Part shown: positions 17,078-24,802 of the stretch, one piece after another
How the letters are laid out: each line of letters opens with the position of its first letter
Position numbering within the stretch: position 1 is the first letter of the stretch
Position numbers and translations under genes: made by a program
The notes under the pieces: model-generated
Told to the model about the DNA's origin: nothing
Database searches by the model: none
What the model saw: the letters and a program-made list of their open reading frames with translations, nothing else
NCBI RefSeq assembly: GCF_030291135.1
Contig: NZ_CP127409.1
Span: 1,674,001 to 1,738,000 of the forward strand
Reading direction: 5' to 3'
Length of the DNA stretch: 64,000 nt
DNA from: Rhodanobacter thiooxydans
GTDB taxonomy: Bacteria; Pseudomonadota; Gammaproteobacteria; Xanthomonadales; Rhodanobacteraceae

Positions 17078-18370
17078 TCATCGCGGGTGCCGGGTGGCAA
17101 ACGCGTGACTCGGCAGGTACGGGTTGCGATTCGATGCGGCGATCACGGCCCATGCCGTCGCGGCAAGGCATGGCCGGTGGTAGTACCAGGCATACAGCGC
17201 CACGATGCGTGGCTCGGGCGTGGCGTAGAGGAAGCCGCCCGGCGAGGCTTGCTGCGCAATCGCGTTGAACAGCGTGTCCGCCTTGGCCTCGTCGCCGACC
17301 CATCGCCAGGCGAGCGCGGCCTGCGCGGTGCCTTCCGTCCACATGCCGTCGCGGGCATCGGTGAAGGCGTAACCGCCGTTGACTGCATGCCTGCGTTCGA
17401 TCCAGCCCAGCGCGCGCCGCCATGCTTTCGGCGCATTCGGCAGGAGTTGCGCCCAGAGCTGCACATCGAGGGCGGACGGCGAGCGCAGCGGCGTCACGCC
17501 GTCGCCTTCGGTGCCCGTCCAGAAATGCCCGCTCGCGGCATCCCATTGCTGCGCGACGAAATCACGGGCGCGCTTCGCCTGCGCGTTCCAGTCGTCGCCG
17601 GGTGCGGAGATCCGGGCCAGCCACGCGAACATCGCGGCCAGGTCGATGTTGTGCTCGGTCGATTTCCACGATGCCTTGCGTGGCACCTGCAGGTAGGACT
17701 CTATGCCGCCGTGGAAGCCGGCCGCGCCGTGCGCGTCCGACGCGTGGGCGACGACCCAGTTGGCGAGATGCACGGCGGCATCGCGCCAGCGCGTCTCGCC
17801 GGTGGCGTCGTGCAGCGCCAGCAACGCCAGCGCGGTCCACGCGACGTTCCCGCAGGAGCTGCCGTCCTGGTATGCGCCGGAGTACTGGTGCGCGGCATCG
17901 ACCCATTGCTTGCGCCGCGCATCCTGCCAGCCGTTCGGCAAGGGCTTGTCGCCTGCGACGGCACCCGCGCGATACGCATCGCGCAGGCGCGTGTCATGCA
18001 TGGCCGCGAGGCGCAGCGCTTCGCCGATGCGTTCCGCCTGTGGCCGCCTGCCGCAGGCGAGCAGGGCGATGACGGCGAGCGCGTTGTCGTAAGTAAACGC
18101 CGCCGAATGCAGTGGCAGCAGGGCGGGCGCGTCTTGCCCGCGCCTGCTGTCGTAGCTGCGTAGTAGTACCGGAGTGTTGCCCGGCAGCGCATCGACACGC
18201 ACGGCGATGGCGTCGCAGCCTGCACGCTCGAGCGCTGCAATCCCGGATGTCGCGGGCATCGTGGTTGCCACGTGCGCAGGCGTTGCCGTGGACGCGGTGA
18301 GCAGCAGGCAGGCGAACAAGGCCGCCACTCCCGCTTTCGCGGGAATGGCGGCAACTGGGGAACTCGCCAT
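17078..18370 (-). CDS. Predicted exported (alpha/alpha)6-barrel glycosidase-like protein
   Basis: A 430-residue protein; the ATG at 18370 (MASSPVAAIPAKAGVAALFACLLL) gives a usable signal peptide, and other ATGs at 18391 and further upstream are possible. The body is helical repeats with conserved aromatic and acidic blocks: FTYDNALAVIALLACG, LRDAYRAG, GNVAWTALALLALHDATGE, FHGGIESYLQVPRKASWKSTEHNIDLAAMFAWLA and GYAFTDARDGMWTEGTAQAALA. This pattern is common in alpha/alpha-toroid carbohydrate enzymes, but I cannot assign a GH family. It sits 40 nt upstream of the GH3 gene and 71 nt downstream of the TBDR, in one probable operon. Confidence 0.7.
   Translation of the reverse strand: MASSPVAAIPAKAGVAALFACLLLTASTATPAHVATTMPATSGIAALERAGCDAIAVRVDALPGNTPVLLRSYDSRRGQDAPALLPLHSAAFTYDNALAVIALLACGRRPQAERIGEALRLAAMHDTRLRDAYRAGAVAGDKPLPNGWQDARRKQWVDAAHQYSGAYQDGSSCGNVAWTALALLALHDATGETRWRDAAVHLANWVVAHASDAHGAAGFHGGIESYLQVPRKASWKSTEHNIDLAAMFAWLARISAPGDDWNAQAKRARDFVAQQWDAASGHFWTGTEGDGVTPLRSPSALDVQLWAQLLPNAPKAWRRALGWIERRHAVNGGYAFTDARDGMWTEGTAQAALAWRWVGDEAKADTLFNAIAQQASPGGFLYATPEPRIVALYAWYYHRPCLAATAWAVIAASNRNPYLPSHAFATRHPR
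18327..18354. repeat. REP-like palindrome inside the signal-peptide coding region
   Basis: Arms cgccactcccgc and gcgggaatggcg around a tttc loop pair with one mismatch. The form resembles the extragenic palindromes with an attcccgcgaaagcgggaat core scattered in related genomes. Here it encodes part of the signal peptide (IPAKAG) of the alpha/alpha-barrel protein. Confidence 0.5.
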
Positions 18371-18441
18371 GTTGTGTCGCCATCCCGCCATGGCACGTGG
18401 TCCGGCATGCGCCATGGCGGGAGCCTGTTGCACGGGCCCGG

Positions 18442-21400
18442 TCAGAAGTCCGCGCGCAGGCTGAGGTTGTAACGGGTGTCGTCGCGGAAGAAGCCCTTGG
18501 GCACGGTGGTGCCGTTGGTGTCGATGATCTCGCGGCTCTTGAACGTCGAGTTCAACAGGTTGGATACCTGCAGTGCCACCTTGACGTGCGGGTTGATCGC
18601 ATAGATCAGCGATCCGTCCAGCTTGCCTTGGGACTCGGCCATGACCGGCAGGAACGGATAATCCGCCTCCTGGCCCGTGATCAGGAACTGCGAGCGCCAG
18701 TTCCACGCCAGTCGTGCCGACAGCGGGCCTTTTTCGTAATACGCGGTGAAGTTGAAGGTATCGCGGGACAATTCGCCGGGCGGCAGCTTGAGCTGGTTGA
18801 CGCACTGCGTGGCCGGCAGATACGTGGCGGGGCAGTAGTTGACCACGCCGAAGGCCAATCCATGCGGCTTGATGTAGGTGTAGTTGGTCTGCACGCCGAA
18901 GCCGGACAGCCAACCAGGCAGGAAATCGAACTTCTGCTGGTAGGCCAGTTCCGCCCCGCCCACGCTGCCCTTCTGGTCGAGGTTGGCCAGGCCCGCTGTG
19001 TACTGCTCCGGATAGGTCACGCCGTTGTTCGTCACCGTGGTGTCCACCACGTTGGTGATGTACTGGATGGTGTGGTTCAACTGCTTCCAGAACAGCATGC
19101 CGGTCAGCGAACCGGCGTTGCCGAAATACCACTCCTGGGTCAGGTCGAAATTGTGCGCCGTGATGGGCTTGAGGTACGGGTTCGTGCCGTTGTAGCCGTT
19201 GCCCACCGTCGGCTCGGTGCTGCCATTGGTGCCGTAAGGCAGCAGTCCGCTGATCGACTGGCCGGCCTCCAGCTGGTTGAGCGCCGGCCGGAAGATCGAC
19301 TCGGAGAATGCGAAGCGAGTGATGAGGTCGTCCGTCCAGCCGATCGACAGATTGAAGCTGGGCAGCCAGTTGCCGTAGCCGTTGCTGGCCTTTATCGGGC
19401 TGTATCCGCCGTTGGCGAAGGTCACGTATTGCTGCTGCTGCGCCGAGGTGAGCGCGCAGAACGTGCCCGGCGAGGCTGGTTGGGTGCCGTTCTTCGTTAC
19501 GCCCTGGCAATACTGCGCGACGGTGGCGTTGCCGAGAGCCTGCTTCATGTCCGGCAGCAGCATGTAGCCCGCGGCATCGTCCTGGGTATGCACGTAGCGC
19601 ACGCCGATGTTGCCGCTGATTTGCAGGCCGCTCAGGAAATCCAGGTTGCCGTTGCTGAAGTTCAGGCGGAGATAGGTGGCGTTGGTCTTCTCCCCGTTGG
19701 AGGAGATTTCCTGCGGCAGGTAATGCGTGCCGGGCACGAAGGTATAGCCGTACTGGTCGCGTTCGTAGTTGGTGTAATAGGGACTCCACCAGCTCCAGCC
19801 CGGATTGATGGCCAGCGACTGCTGGTTGATCTGCTTCATCGCGGCGACGGATTGCCAGAATTGCGACTGCGGATTCAGGTTGAAGAAGGGTGCGACCACG
19901 CCGAAATCGCCGTTGCCGAAGGCCGGCAGGTTGACGTGGTACGGGGAAACGTAGGCGGGTGTGTTTGCGGCCGTGACCGCCAGACCATTCCCGCCAGCGT
20001 AGGGCGTGCTGATGTCCCAGAAGTAGCTGTATGGCGAGGAATACAGCGTTTCTTTCTGGTCGCTGTGCCGGAAGCCGAACTGGATGTTGTCCAGCGGGCC
20101 CTTGTCCATGTCGAAGCTGCCGTCCAGGCGGAAGGCGCGCTGGTTGCCCCAGGACTTCTCCTGGTGATCCTGTGCCGCTGACCAATAGGTATTGTTGGGG
20201 TTGGCGAAATACTGGGCCGTCGTTTCGTTGGGATCGGGCGACAACAGTCTGATCGTGGGTACGTTGTCGCCGTGCGTGGCGACGTACCAGTTCGCCTGGG
20301 TCATCTGGCGGATGTAGTAGTAGGAATCCGAGTAATCGGAATGGGTGTCCTGCGCGTCCAGGCTGAGGTGCAGCCGATCATTGACGTTCCACTTCAGGTT
20401 GAAGGCGTAGTCGTTGGTCACATAACGCCGCTTGAAAGCGGCGGTATCGAGCTGCGTCGGCACGCCGCCATAGGTGAACGGCAGGAAGGTCGATGCGGCC
20501 GGGTCGCCCGAGATGGTGCCGGACTGGAATACCCCGTTGGCGTCGTACACCGGCGTGGTGCCCGCCAGCGGCACTGCACAACCGGCCAGCGTCTGGCCGT
20601 TGCAACCATCCGTCGATGCCTGCAGGGTGTGCTCGAAGGTGGTTTCGGAATCCGATGCCCGATTCCATATCAGCGCGGCCTGCCAGGTCTTGTCCGGGCT
20701 TTCCCATTGCAGGGCCAGTGCATGGCCAAAGCGCGTGCTGGTCTCGTCCTGGTGGCGAAGATCGCCGCCGACCGGCACGTAGCGATATTCGTCCGGTGCA
20801 AGGCCGGGAAAGGCGTCGGTTCTGCCGCCCGGCAGGTTGCAGCCATTGCAGCGCCGCTGGTAATCGACCACGGAAATCGCATTGTCGGTCTGGTCGATGC
20901 GGTCGTAGGCCACGTTGGCGAGGAAACCGAAGCGGCCGATCCCGGTATTCCAGTTGTGGCTGAACAGGCCGGCGATCTGCGGCGTGCCCTTCTTGGCCAG
21001 GTCACCCCAGTAGTCGCCGAAGGTGACGGAGGCCTGGGTATCCTTGTTGCTGTCGAAGGGCATGCGCGTGTTCAGGTTGATCGAGCCGGCGATGCCGCCT
21101 TCGATCATGTCTGCCGTCTGGTTCTTGCTCACCACCACCGAGCCGATCAGTTCAGGCGACACCGTCGAGAAGTTGAGTCCCTGGCCGCCGCCGGCGGAGA
21201 ACACCTCGCGGCCGTTGAACAGCGTGCTGGTGTAGGGCAGGCCCTGCAGGCTGATGTCTGAACCCTGGATCGAGAAATGGTCCGGGTCGGCAGCGACGCC
21301 GAAGGCGCTGACGGCCACGCCAGGCACGCGTTGCAGGGCCTCGGTCACCGACAGGTCGGGCAGCGAGCCGGCGTCCTGCGCCGAGATCGCGTCGACCACG

Positions 21401-21702
21401 GTGTCGGCGTAGCGCTTGATGTTCTGCGCACGGTTCAGGCTGGACGAGTAGCCGTTGACGGTCATGCCGGTGAGCTGCTTCGCCTCCTTCTCGTTCGCCG
21501 TCGTGGCAGCGTTCTTCTTTTTTGCGACGACCTTCGAATCCTTCTTCGCTGCGGGTGCAGCCTGCGCGGTCTGGTCCGCATCCTGCGGTGCAGGTTGCGC
21601 ATGCGACGGGCTGGCCACGAACAGCGTCATCGCGATCGCGATGGGCAGCAGGCGCAGTTGACTGGCGCCGCCTGCAAGCGGATGCACGGATTGCTTCTTC
21701 AC
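18442..21702 (-). CDS. Large TonB-dependent receptor, carbohydrate-type
   Basis: A 1086-residue protein. The start is the GTG at 21702 (read as MKKQSVHPLAGGASQLRLLP), with GGGGAGA 8-10 nt upstream and a signal peptide to SPSHAQ. It has a TonB-box-like LTGMTVNGYSSSL, a plug (DAISAQDAGSLPDLSVTEALQRVPGV, ISLQGLPYTSTLFNGREVFS, VVSKNQTADMIEGGIAGSINL) and a long barrel ending SLRADF. This plug style is the Xanthomonadales TBDR class linked to polysaccharide use. It is followed by two glycosidase-type genes and faces a LacI regulator, so it likely imports the oligosaccharide they process. Confidence 0.93.
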   Translation of the reverse strand: MKKQSVHPLAGGASQLRLLPIAIAMTLFVASPSHAQPAPQDADQTAQAAPAAKKDSKVVAKKKNAATTANEKEAKQLTGMTVNGYSSSLNRAQNIKRYADTVVDAISAQDAGSLPDLSVTEALQRVPGVAVSAFGVAADPDHFSIQGSDISLQGLPYTSTLFNGREVFSAGGGQGLNFSTVSPELIGSVVVSKNQTADMIEGGIAGSINLNTRMPFDSNKDTQASVTFGDYWGDLAKKGTPQIAGLFSHNWNTGIGRFGFLANVAYDRIDQTDNAISVVDYQRRCNGCNLPGGRTDAFPGLAPDEYRYVPVGGDLRHQDETSTRFGHALALQWESPDKTWQAALIWNRASDSETTFEHTLQASTDGCNGQTLAGCAVPLAGTTPVYDANGVFQSGTISGDPAASTFLPFTYGGVPTQLDTAAFKRRYVTNDYAFNLKWNVNDRLHLSLDAQDTHSDYSDSYYYIRQMTQANWYVATHGDNVPTIRLLSPDPNETTAQYFANPNNTYWSAAQDHQEKSWGNQRAFRLDGSFDMDKGPLDNIQFGFRHSDQKETLYSSPYSYFWDISTPYAGGNGLAVTAANTPAYVSPYHVNLPAFGNGDFGVVAPFFNLNPQSQFWQSVAAMKQINQQSLAINPGWSWWSPYYTNYERDQYGYTFVPGTHYLPQEISSNGEKTNATYLRLNFSNGNLDFLSGLQISGNIGVRYVHTQDDAAGYMLLPDMKQALGNATVAQYCQGVTKNGTQPASPGTFCALTSAQQQQYVTFANGGYSPIKASNGYGNWLPSFNLSIGWTDDLITRFAFSESIFRPALNQLEAGQSISGLLPYGTNGSTEPTVGNGYNGTNPYLKPITAHNFDLTQEWYFGNAGSLTGMLFWKQLNHTIQYITNVVDTTVTNNGVTYPEQYTAGLANLDQKGSVGGAELAYQQKFDFLPGWLSGFGVQTNYTYIKPHGLAFGVVNYCPATYLPATQCVNQLKLPPGELSRDTFNFTAYYEKGPLSARLAWNWRSQFLITGQEADYPFLPVMAESQGKLDGSLIYAINPHVKVALQVSNLLNSTFKSREIIDTNGTTVPKGFFRDDTRYNLSLRADF

Positions 21703-22120
21703 TTCGTTATCTCCCCGGTTTTCAGTGAACGCTCGGCCAACGCAGTTCCGCCCCTCGACCTCGGTTTGTTCCGCCAGCCGTCCAGACCCCAGACCATCGC
21801 CCGCCGTCGGCGGCCAGGTGCAACCCCGTATGCCTTCGCAGCCGGCGGGTGGAAGTTGCAGTCGCATGGACGGCTGGCGGCGGAGCCGCCGCAGGGCGCT
21901 TCGCGAACCACAGTCGACGGACTTCCCCCTCCCTCCCTGCGTTGCGCCCCCGCACGACGAACTCCTGCACCCGTCGCAAGCTAATCAAATGTACCAGCGC
22001 TGTCAATAGAAAATACCAGCGCTGGTACTTTAGTGCGAAATTGCTGAAATCCGAATGGTTGTACGCGTTCCACTTGGGGTAGCATGGAACGCTGCAAACC
22101 ATACGGAGCGGGATCTGCAG
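21703..22120. promoter_or_regulatory. Divergent TBDR/lacI intergenic region with paired LacI-type operators
   Basis: A perfect 14-bp palindrome, taccagcgctggta, lies at 22014-22027. A near copy, taccagcgctgtca, lies at 21992-22005, exactly 22 bp (two helical turns) away. A central CG inside an even palindrome is typical of LacI/GalR operators. The pair lies between the two divergent starts, so the adjacent regulator probably represses the TBDR operon and perhaps itself. A second inverted repeat (gcgttcca at 22065-22072, tggaacgc at 22085-22092) lies in the lacI leader. Confidence 0.7.
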
Positions 22121-23134
22121 ATGCCTGCGAGAATCGAAGACGTCGCTGCGCATGCCGGCGTATCCACCAAGACGGTATCCCGCGTGCTGAACGGCAATCC
22201 GAGCGTGCGTGCCAGGTTGCGCACGCGGATCGAGGCCTCGATCCGTGCACTCAACTACGTGCCGAATGCGTCGGCGCGCAGCCTGGCGGGGAACCGCTCG
22301 TACCTGGTCGCCTTGCTGTACGACAACCCGATGGCCGGTTCCAGTTACACCATGGAGCTGATCGTGGGCGTGCTGCAAGCGTGCAAGGGAACGCCGTACA
22401 ACGCGGTGCTGCATCCGTTCGACGCAGCGGACGACCTGGCCGCGCGGATCGACGGCTTCGTGGCCACGCACCGGCCGGACGCGCTGGTGCTGGTGCCGCC
22501 GCACGCGAACAACGCCAAGTTGCTGCAACGCCTCGACGAGCTGGACATTCCCTACGCGACGATCTCCTCCAGGCTGCACCAATCGCGCATCGACGTCGGT
22601 TTCGACGAGCGCAGGGCGGCGGCCGAGATCGTCGAGCACCTGATTTCGCTCGGGCACCAGCGCATCGGCCACGTCGCCGGGCTGCAGGGGCACGGCGCCC
22701 GCAGCTGGCGGCTCGCCGGCTATCGCGACGCGCTGCGCCGGGCCGACATCGCTTTCGACGAGTCGCTGGTGGTGGACGGGGATTTCGCCTTCGCGTCGGG
22801 GGCGGCGGGCGCCCGGACGCTGCTCGACCAGCGGCGCCCGCCCACGGCGATCTTCGCGGCGAACGACGACATGGCCTGCGGCGTGATGCGCGAGGCCTAC
22901 GAACGCGGACTGTCGATTCCCGGCGACCTGTCGGTATGCGGCTTCGACGGCACACCGGTATCGCAGCTGATCTCGCCCGGCCTGACCACGGTGCACCAGC
23001 CATGCCGCGAGCTCGGCTGCCTTGCCGTGCAAAGCGTGCTGCAGTCGATCCGCGATGCCTCCGCCCCCCAGCAGGCGCGGGTGCCCTACGAGGTGCACTT
23101 GCGCGCATCCACGGCCGCGCCCCGAAAACCGTAA
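22121..23134 (+). CDS. LacI/GalR-family transcriptional regulator
   Basis: A 337-residue protein. The HTH at residues 3-25 (RIEDVAAHAGVSTKTVSRVLNG) and hinge helix (SIRALNYVPNASARSLAG) are textbook LacI. The periplasmic-binding-like effector domain follows (LVALLYDNPMAGSSYTMELI, ISLGHQRIGHVAGLQGHGARSWRLAGYRDAL, PTAIFAANDDMACGVM, SVCGFDGTPVSQLISPGLTTVHQP). It presumably senses a sugar released by the neighbouring glycosidases and binds the paired palindromes upstream. Confidence 0.94.
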   Translation: MPARIEDVAAHAGVSTKTVSRVLNGNPSVRARLRTRIEASIRALNYVPNASARSLAGNRSYLVALLYDNPMAGSSYTMELIVGVLQACKGTPYNAVLHPFDAADDLAARIDGFVATHRPDALVLVPPHANNAKLLQRLDELDIPYATISSRLHQSRIDVGFDERRAAAEIVEHLISLGHQRIGHVAGLQGHGARSWRLAGYRDALRRADIAFDESLVVDGDFAFASGAAGARTLLDQRRPPTAIFAANDDMACGVMREAYERGLSIPGDLSVCGFDGTPVSQLISPGLTTVHQPCRELGCLAVQSVLQSIRDASAPQQARVPYEVHLRASTAAPRKP

Positions 23135-23192
23135 TATTCGTCCAGCACCGGCGCAGGGGGCCTGGCGCGCGGATCGACGAAGCGGAGGGGCG

Positions 23193-24491
23193 GTGATCGA
23201 CGACGAGGCCGGAGTGGCGATGCGCGGGCTACCCATGCCCGTCGGTGCATGCGCGGATGCAGCGCTACCGGTGCACCGCGTCGGCTGGCCGTTCATCGCG
23301 ATCTACGGCATGGCCTACATGGGCCTGTGGATGGCGTTGCTGCCGCCCATCCTGGTGGGCCTGGCAATGCGTGTGAGCGAGATTGCCCCGGCGCACGCGA
23401 CGGGCAGCCTGTCGCTGGTGGTGGGCGTGGGGGCGCTGATTGCGCTGTTCGGCAACCCGTTCTTCGGCAGTCTCTCGGATCGCACGACCTCGCGCTTCGG
23501 CATGCGACGGCCCTGGCTGATTGCTGGCGCCGCGGGGGGAGTGGTCGGATTGACGGTCGTCGCGATGGCCGTGACGGTTCCGCAACTGCTGCTGGGCTGG
23601 TGCATCACGCAGCTTGCCTACAATGCGCAACTGGCCGCGCTGACTGCAATCCTCGCCGATCAGATTCCAGCGTCACAGCGCGGCATGGTATCCGGCATCG
23701 TGGGTGTCAGCCTGCCGCTGGGTATGGTGGGAGGCACCTATCTGGTGGAGCTCCTTGCGTATTCCACGCTGGCTATCTTTCTGGTACCCGCGGTGATTGC
23801 CTTGGCCGGCGCATTCCTCCTGGCCTGGGTATTGCCCGACCATCGTCTGGCTGCAATGCAGCGGCCGCGTTACGGGTGGCGCGAATTCCTGGGCAGCTTC
23901 TGGATCAACCCGCTGCGCTTTCCGGATTTCGCCTGGGCGTGGGGCAGCCGTTTCCTGCTCTATGCCGGTGTCGCGCTGCTGATGACCTACCAGGAGTTCT
24001 ATCTGATCCATCAGTTGGGCTGCGCCCCGACTGCTGTGCCGCGGTGGATCTTTCTGTCGACCCTGGTGCAATCCGGTGCGGTAGCAATCTCCAGTGTCGT
24101 GGGCGGCGGGCTGTCGGATGCCCGCGGGCGGCGCAAGGCTTTCGTCTGCGGTACGGCACTGATCTATGCGCTGGCCTTGTTGATGATCGCCTTTGCCACT
24201 TCGTACACCTATTTCCTCGTAGCCATGGCGATCACCGGCATCGCGCAGGGGGGATACCTGGCCGCGGATCTGGCGCTGGTGACCGATGTGTTGCCAGAAC
24301 GGGAAACACATGCAGCCAGGAACCTTGGCATCTTCAACATCGCCAACGTCATGCCGCAGTCGCTGATGCCGGCAATTGCACCGGGCATCCTTTTGGCGAG
24401 CGGCGGGAGTTATACGGTTCTGTTCGCCATGGCAGCGGCCCTCGTTGTGCTTGGAGCCTGGGCCATCCTGCCGGTGCGTGGCGCGCGCTGA
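23193..24491 (+). CDS. MFS transporter, probable sugar permease
   Basis: Start taken at the GTG at 23193 because GGAGGGG ends about 3 nt upstream; an open frame extends back into the lacI gene without features. The protein has 432 residues with about 12 hydrophobic segments: WPFIAIYGMAYMGLWMALLPPILVG first, the loop motif NPFFGSLSDRTTSRFGMRRPWL after TM2, and GGGLSDARGRRKAF in the second half. The SDRT..RFGMRRPW loop resembles disaccharide/glucoside MFS carriers. It lies 58 nt after lacI, consistent with inner-membrane uptake of the product of the TBDR/GH operon. Confidence 0.85.
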   Translation: MIDDEAGVAMRGLPMPVGACADAALPVHRVGWPFIAIYGMAYMGLWMALLPPILVGLAMRVSEIAPAHATGSLSLVVGVGALIALFGNPFFGSLSDRTTSRFGMRRPWLIAGAAGGVVGLTVVAMAVTVPQLLLGWCITQLAYNAQLAALTAILADQIPASQRGMVSGIVGVSLPLGMVGGTYLVELLAYSTLAIFLVPAVIALAGAFLLAWVLPDHRLAAMQRPRYGWREFLGSFWINPLRFPDFAWAWGSRFLLYAGVALLMTYQEFYLIHQLGCAPTAVPRWIFLSTLVQSGAVAISSVVGGGLSDARGRRKAFVCGTALIYALALLMIAFATSYTYFLVAMAITGIAQGGYLAADLALVTDVLPERETHAARNLGIFNIANVMPQSLMPAIAPGILLASGGSYTVLFAMAAALVVLGAWAILPVRGAR

Positions 24492-24553
24492 AGATGGCCA
24501 ACTTGTGTACCAAGCGTGTACCAGGCGCTCGAACGACCCCCTGAAAAGACGAA

Positions 24554-24573
24554 AGCCCGCATTTCTGCGGGCT
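24554..24573. terminator. Bidirectional terminator between the MFS gene and tRNA-Leu
   Basis: Stem agcccgc/gcgggct with loop atttct. It is followed by tcgttt on the plus side and by tcgtctttt on the minus side, so it can end both the converging MFS and tRNA-Leu transcripts. Confidence 0.7.
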
Positions 24574-24584
24574 TCGTTTACAAT

Positions 24585-24671
24585 TGGTGCCCAGGAGAGG
24601 ACTCGAACCTCCACGGAGTTGCCCCCGCTAGCACCTGAAGCTAGTGCGTCTACCAATTCCGCCACCTGGGC
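24585..24671 (-). tRNA. tRNA-Leu (anticodon CAG)
   Basis: Minus-strand cloverleaf of 87 nt. Acceptor GCCCAGG pairs with CCTGGGC, then A and an encoded CCA. The D arm contains AATTGGTAGACGC, the anticodon loop is TTCAGGT on a CTAGC/GCTAG stem, there is a long class-II variable arm, and the T loop has GTTCGAGTC. All features fit leucine. Confidence 0.96.
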
Positions 24672-24708
24672 AGGTGTCACGTCGCTCGGTGAGCTGCGTG
24701 AGCCGCGT

Positions 24709-24737
24709 AATTTAGGCATCTGCCGGCGGCTTGTCAA
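24709..24737 (-). promoter_or_regulatory. Promoter of tRNA-Leu(CAG)
   Basis: On the minus strand TTGACA and TAAATT are separated by exactly 17 nt, a near-consensus sigma-70 promoter, with the tRNA 5' end about 37 nt downstream of the -10 box. Confidence 0.75.
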
Positions 24738-24802
24738 CACTTTTCACATCCATTCGCTGCGACGTGGCATTCTCCGCGGCGCAAACATCACAAGGACCTT
24801 GA

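Noticed and set aside
14515..17268. Plus-strand open frame of 917 codons opposite the GH3 gene
   Set aside because: GC-driven antisense shadow. No domain, signal or ribosome site, and the minus-strand GH3 protein is unmistakable.
18371..20185. Upstream extension of the alpha/alpha-barrel glycosidase frame to a start at 20185
   Set aside because: The extension overlaps the TBDR gene in another frame and would bury the signal peptide.
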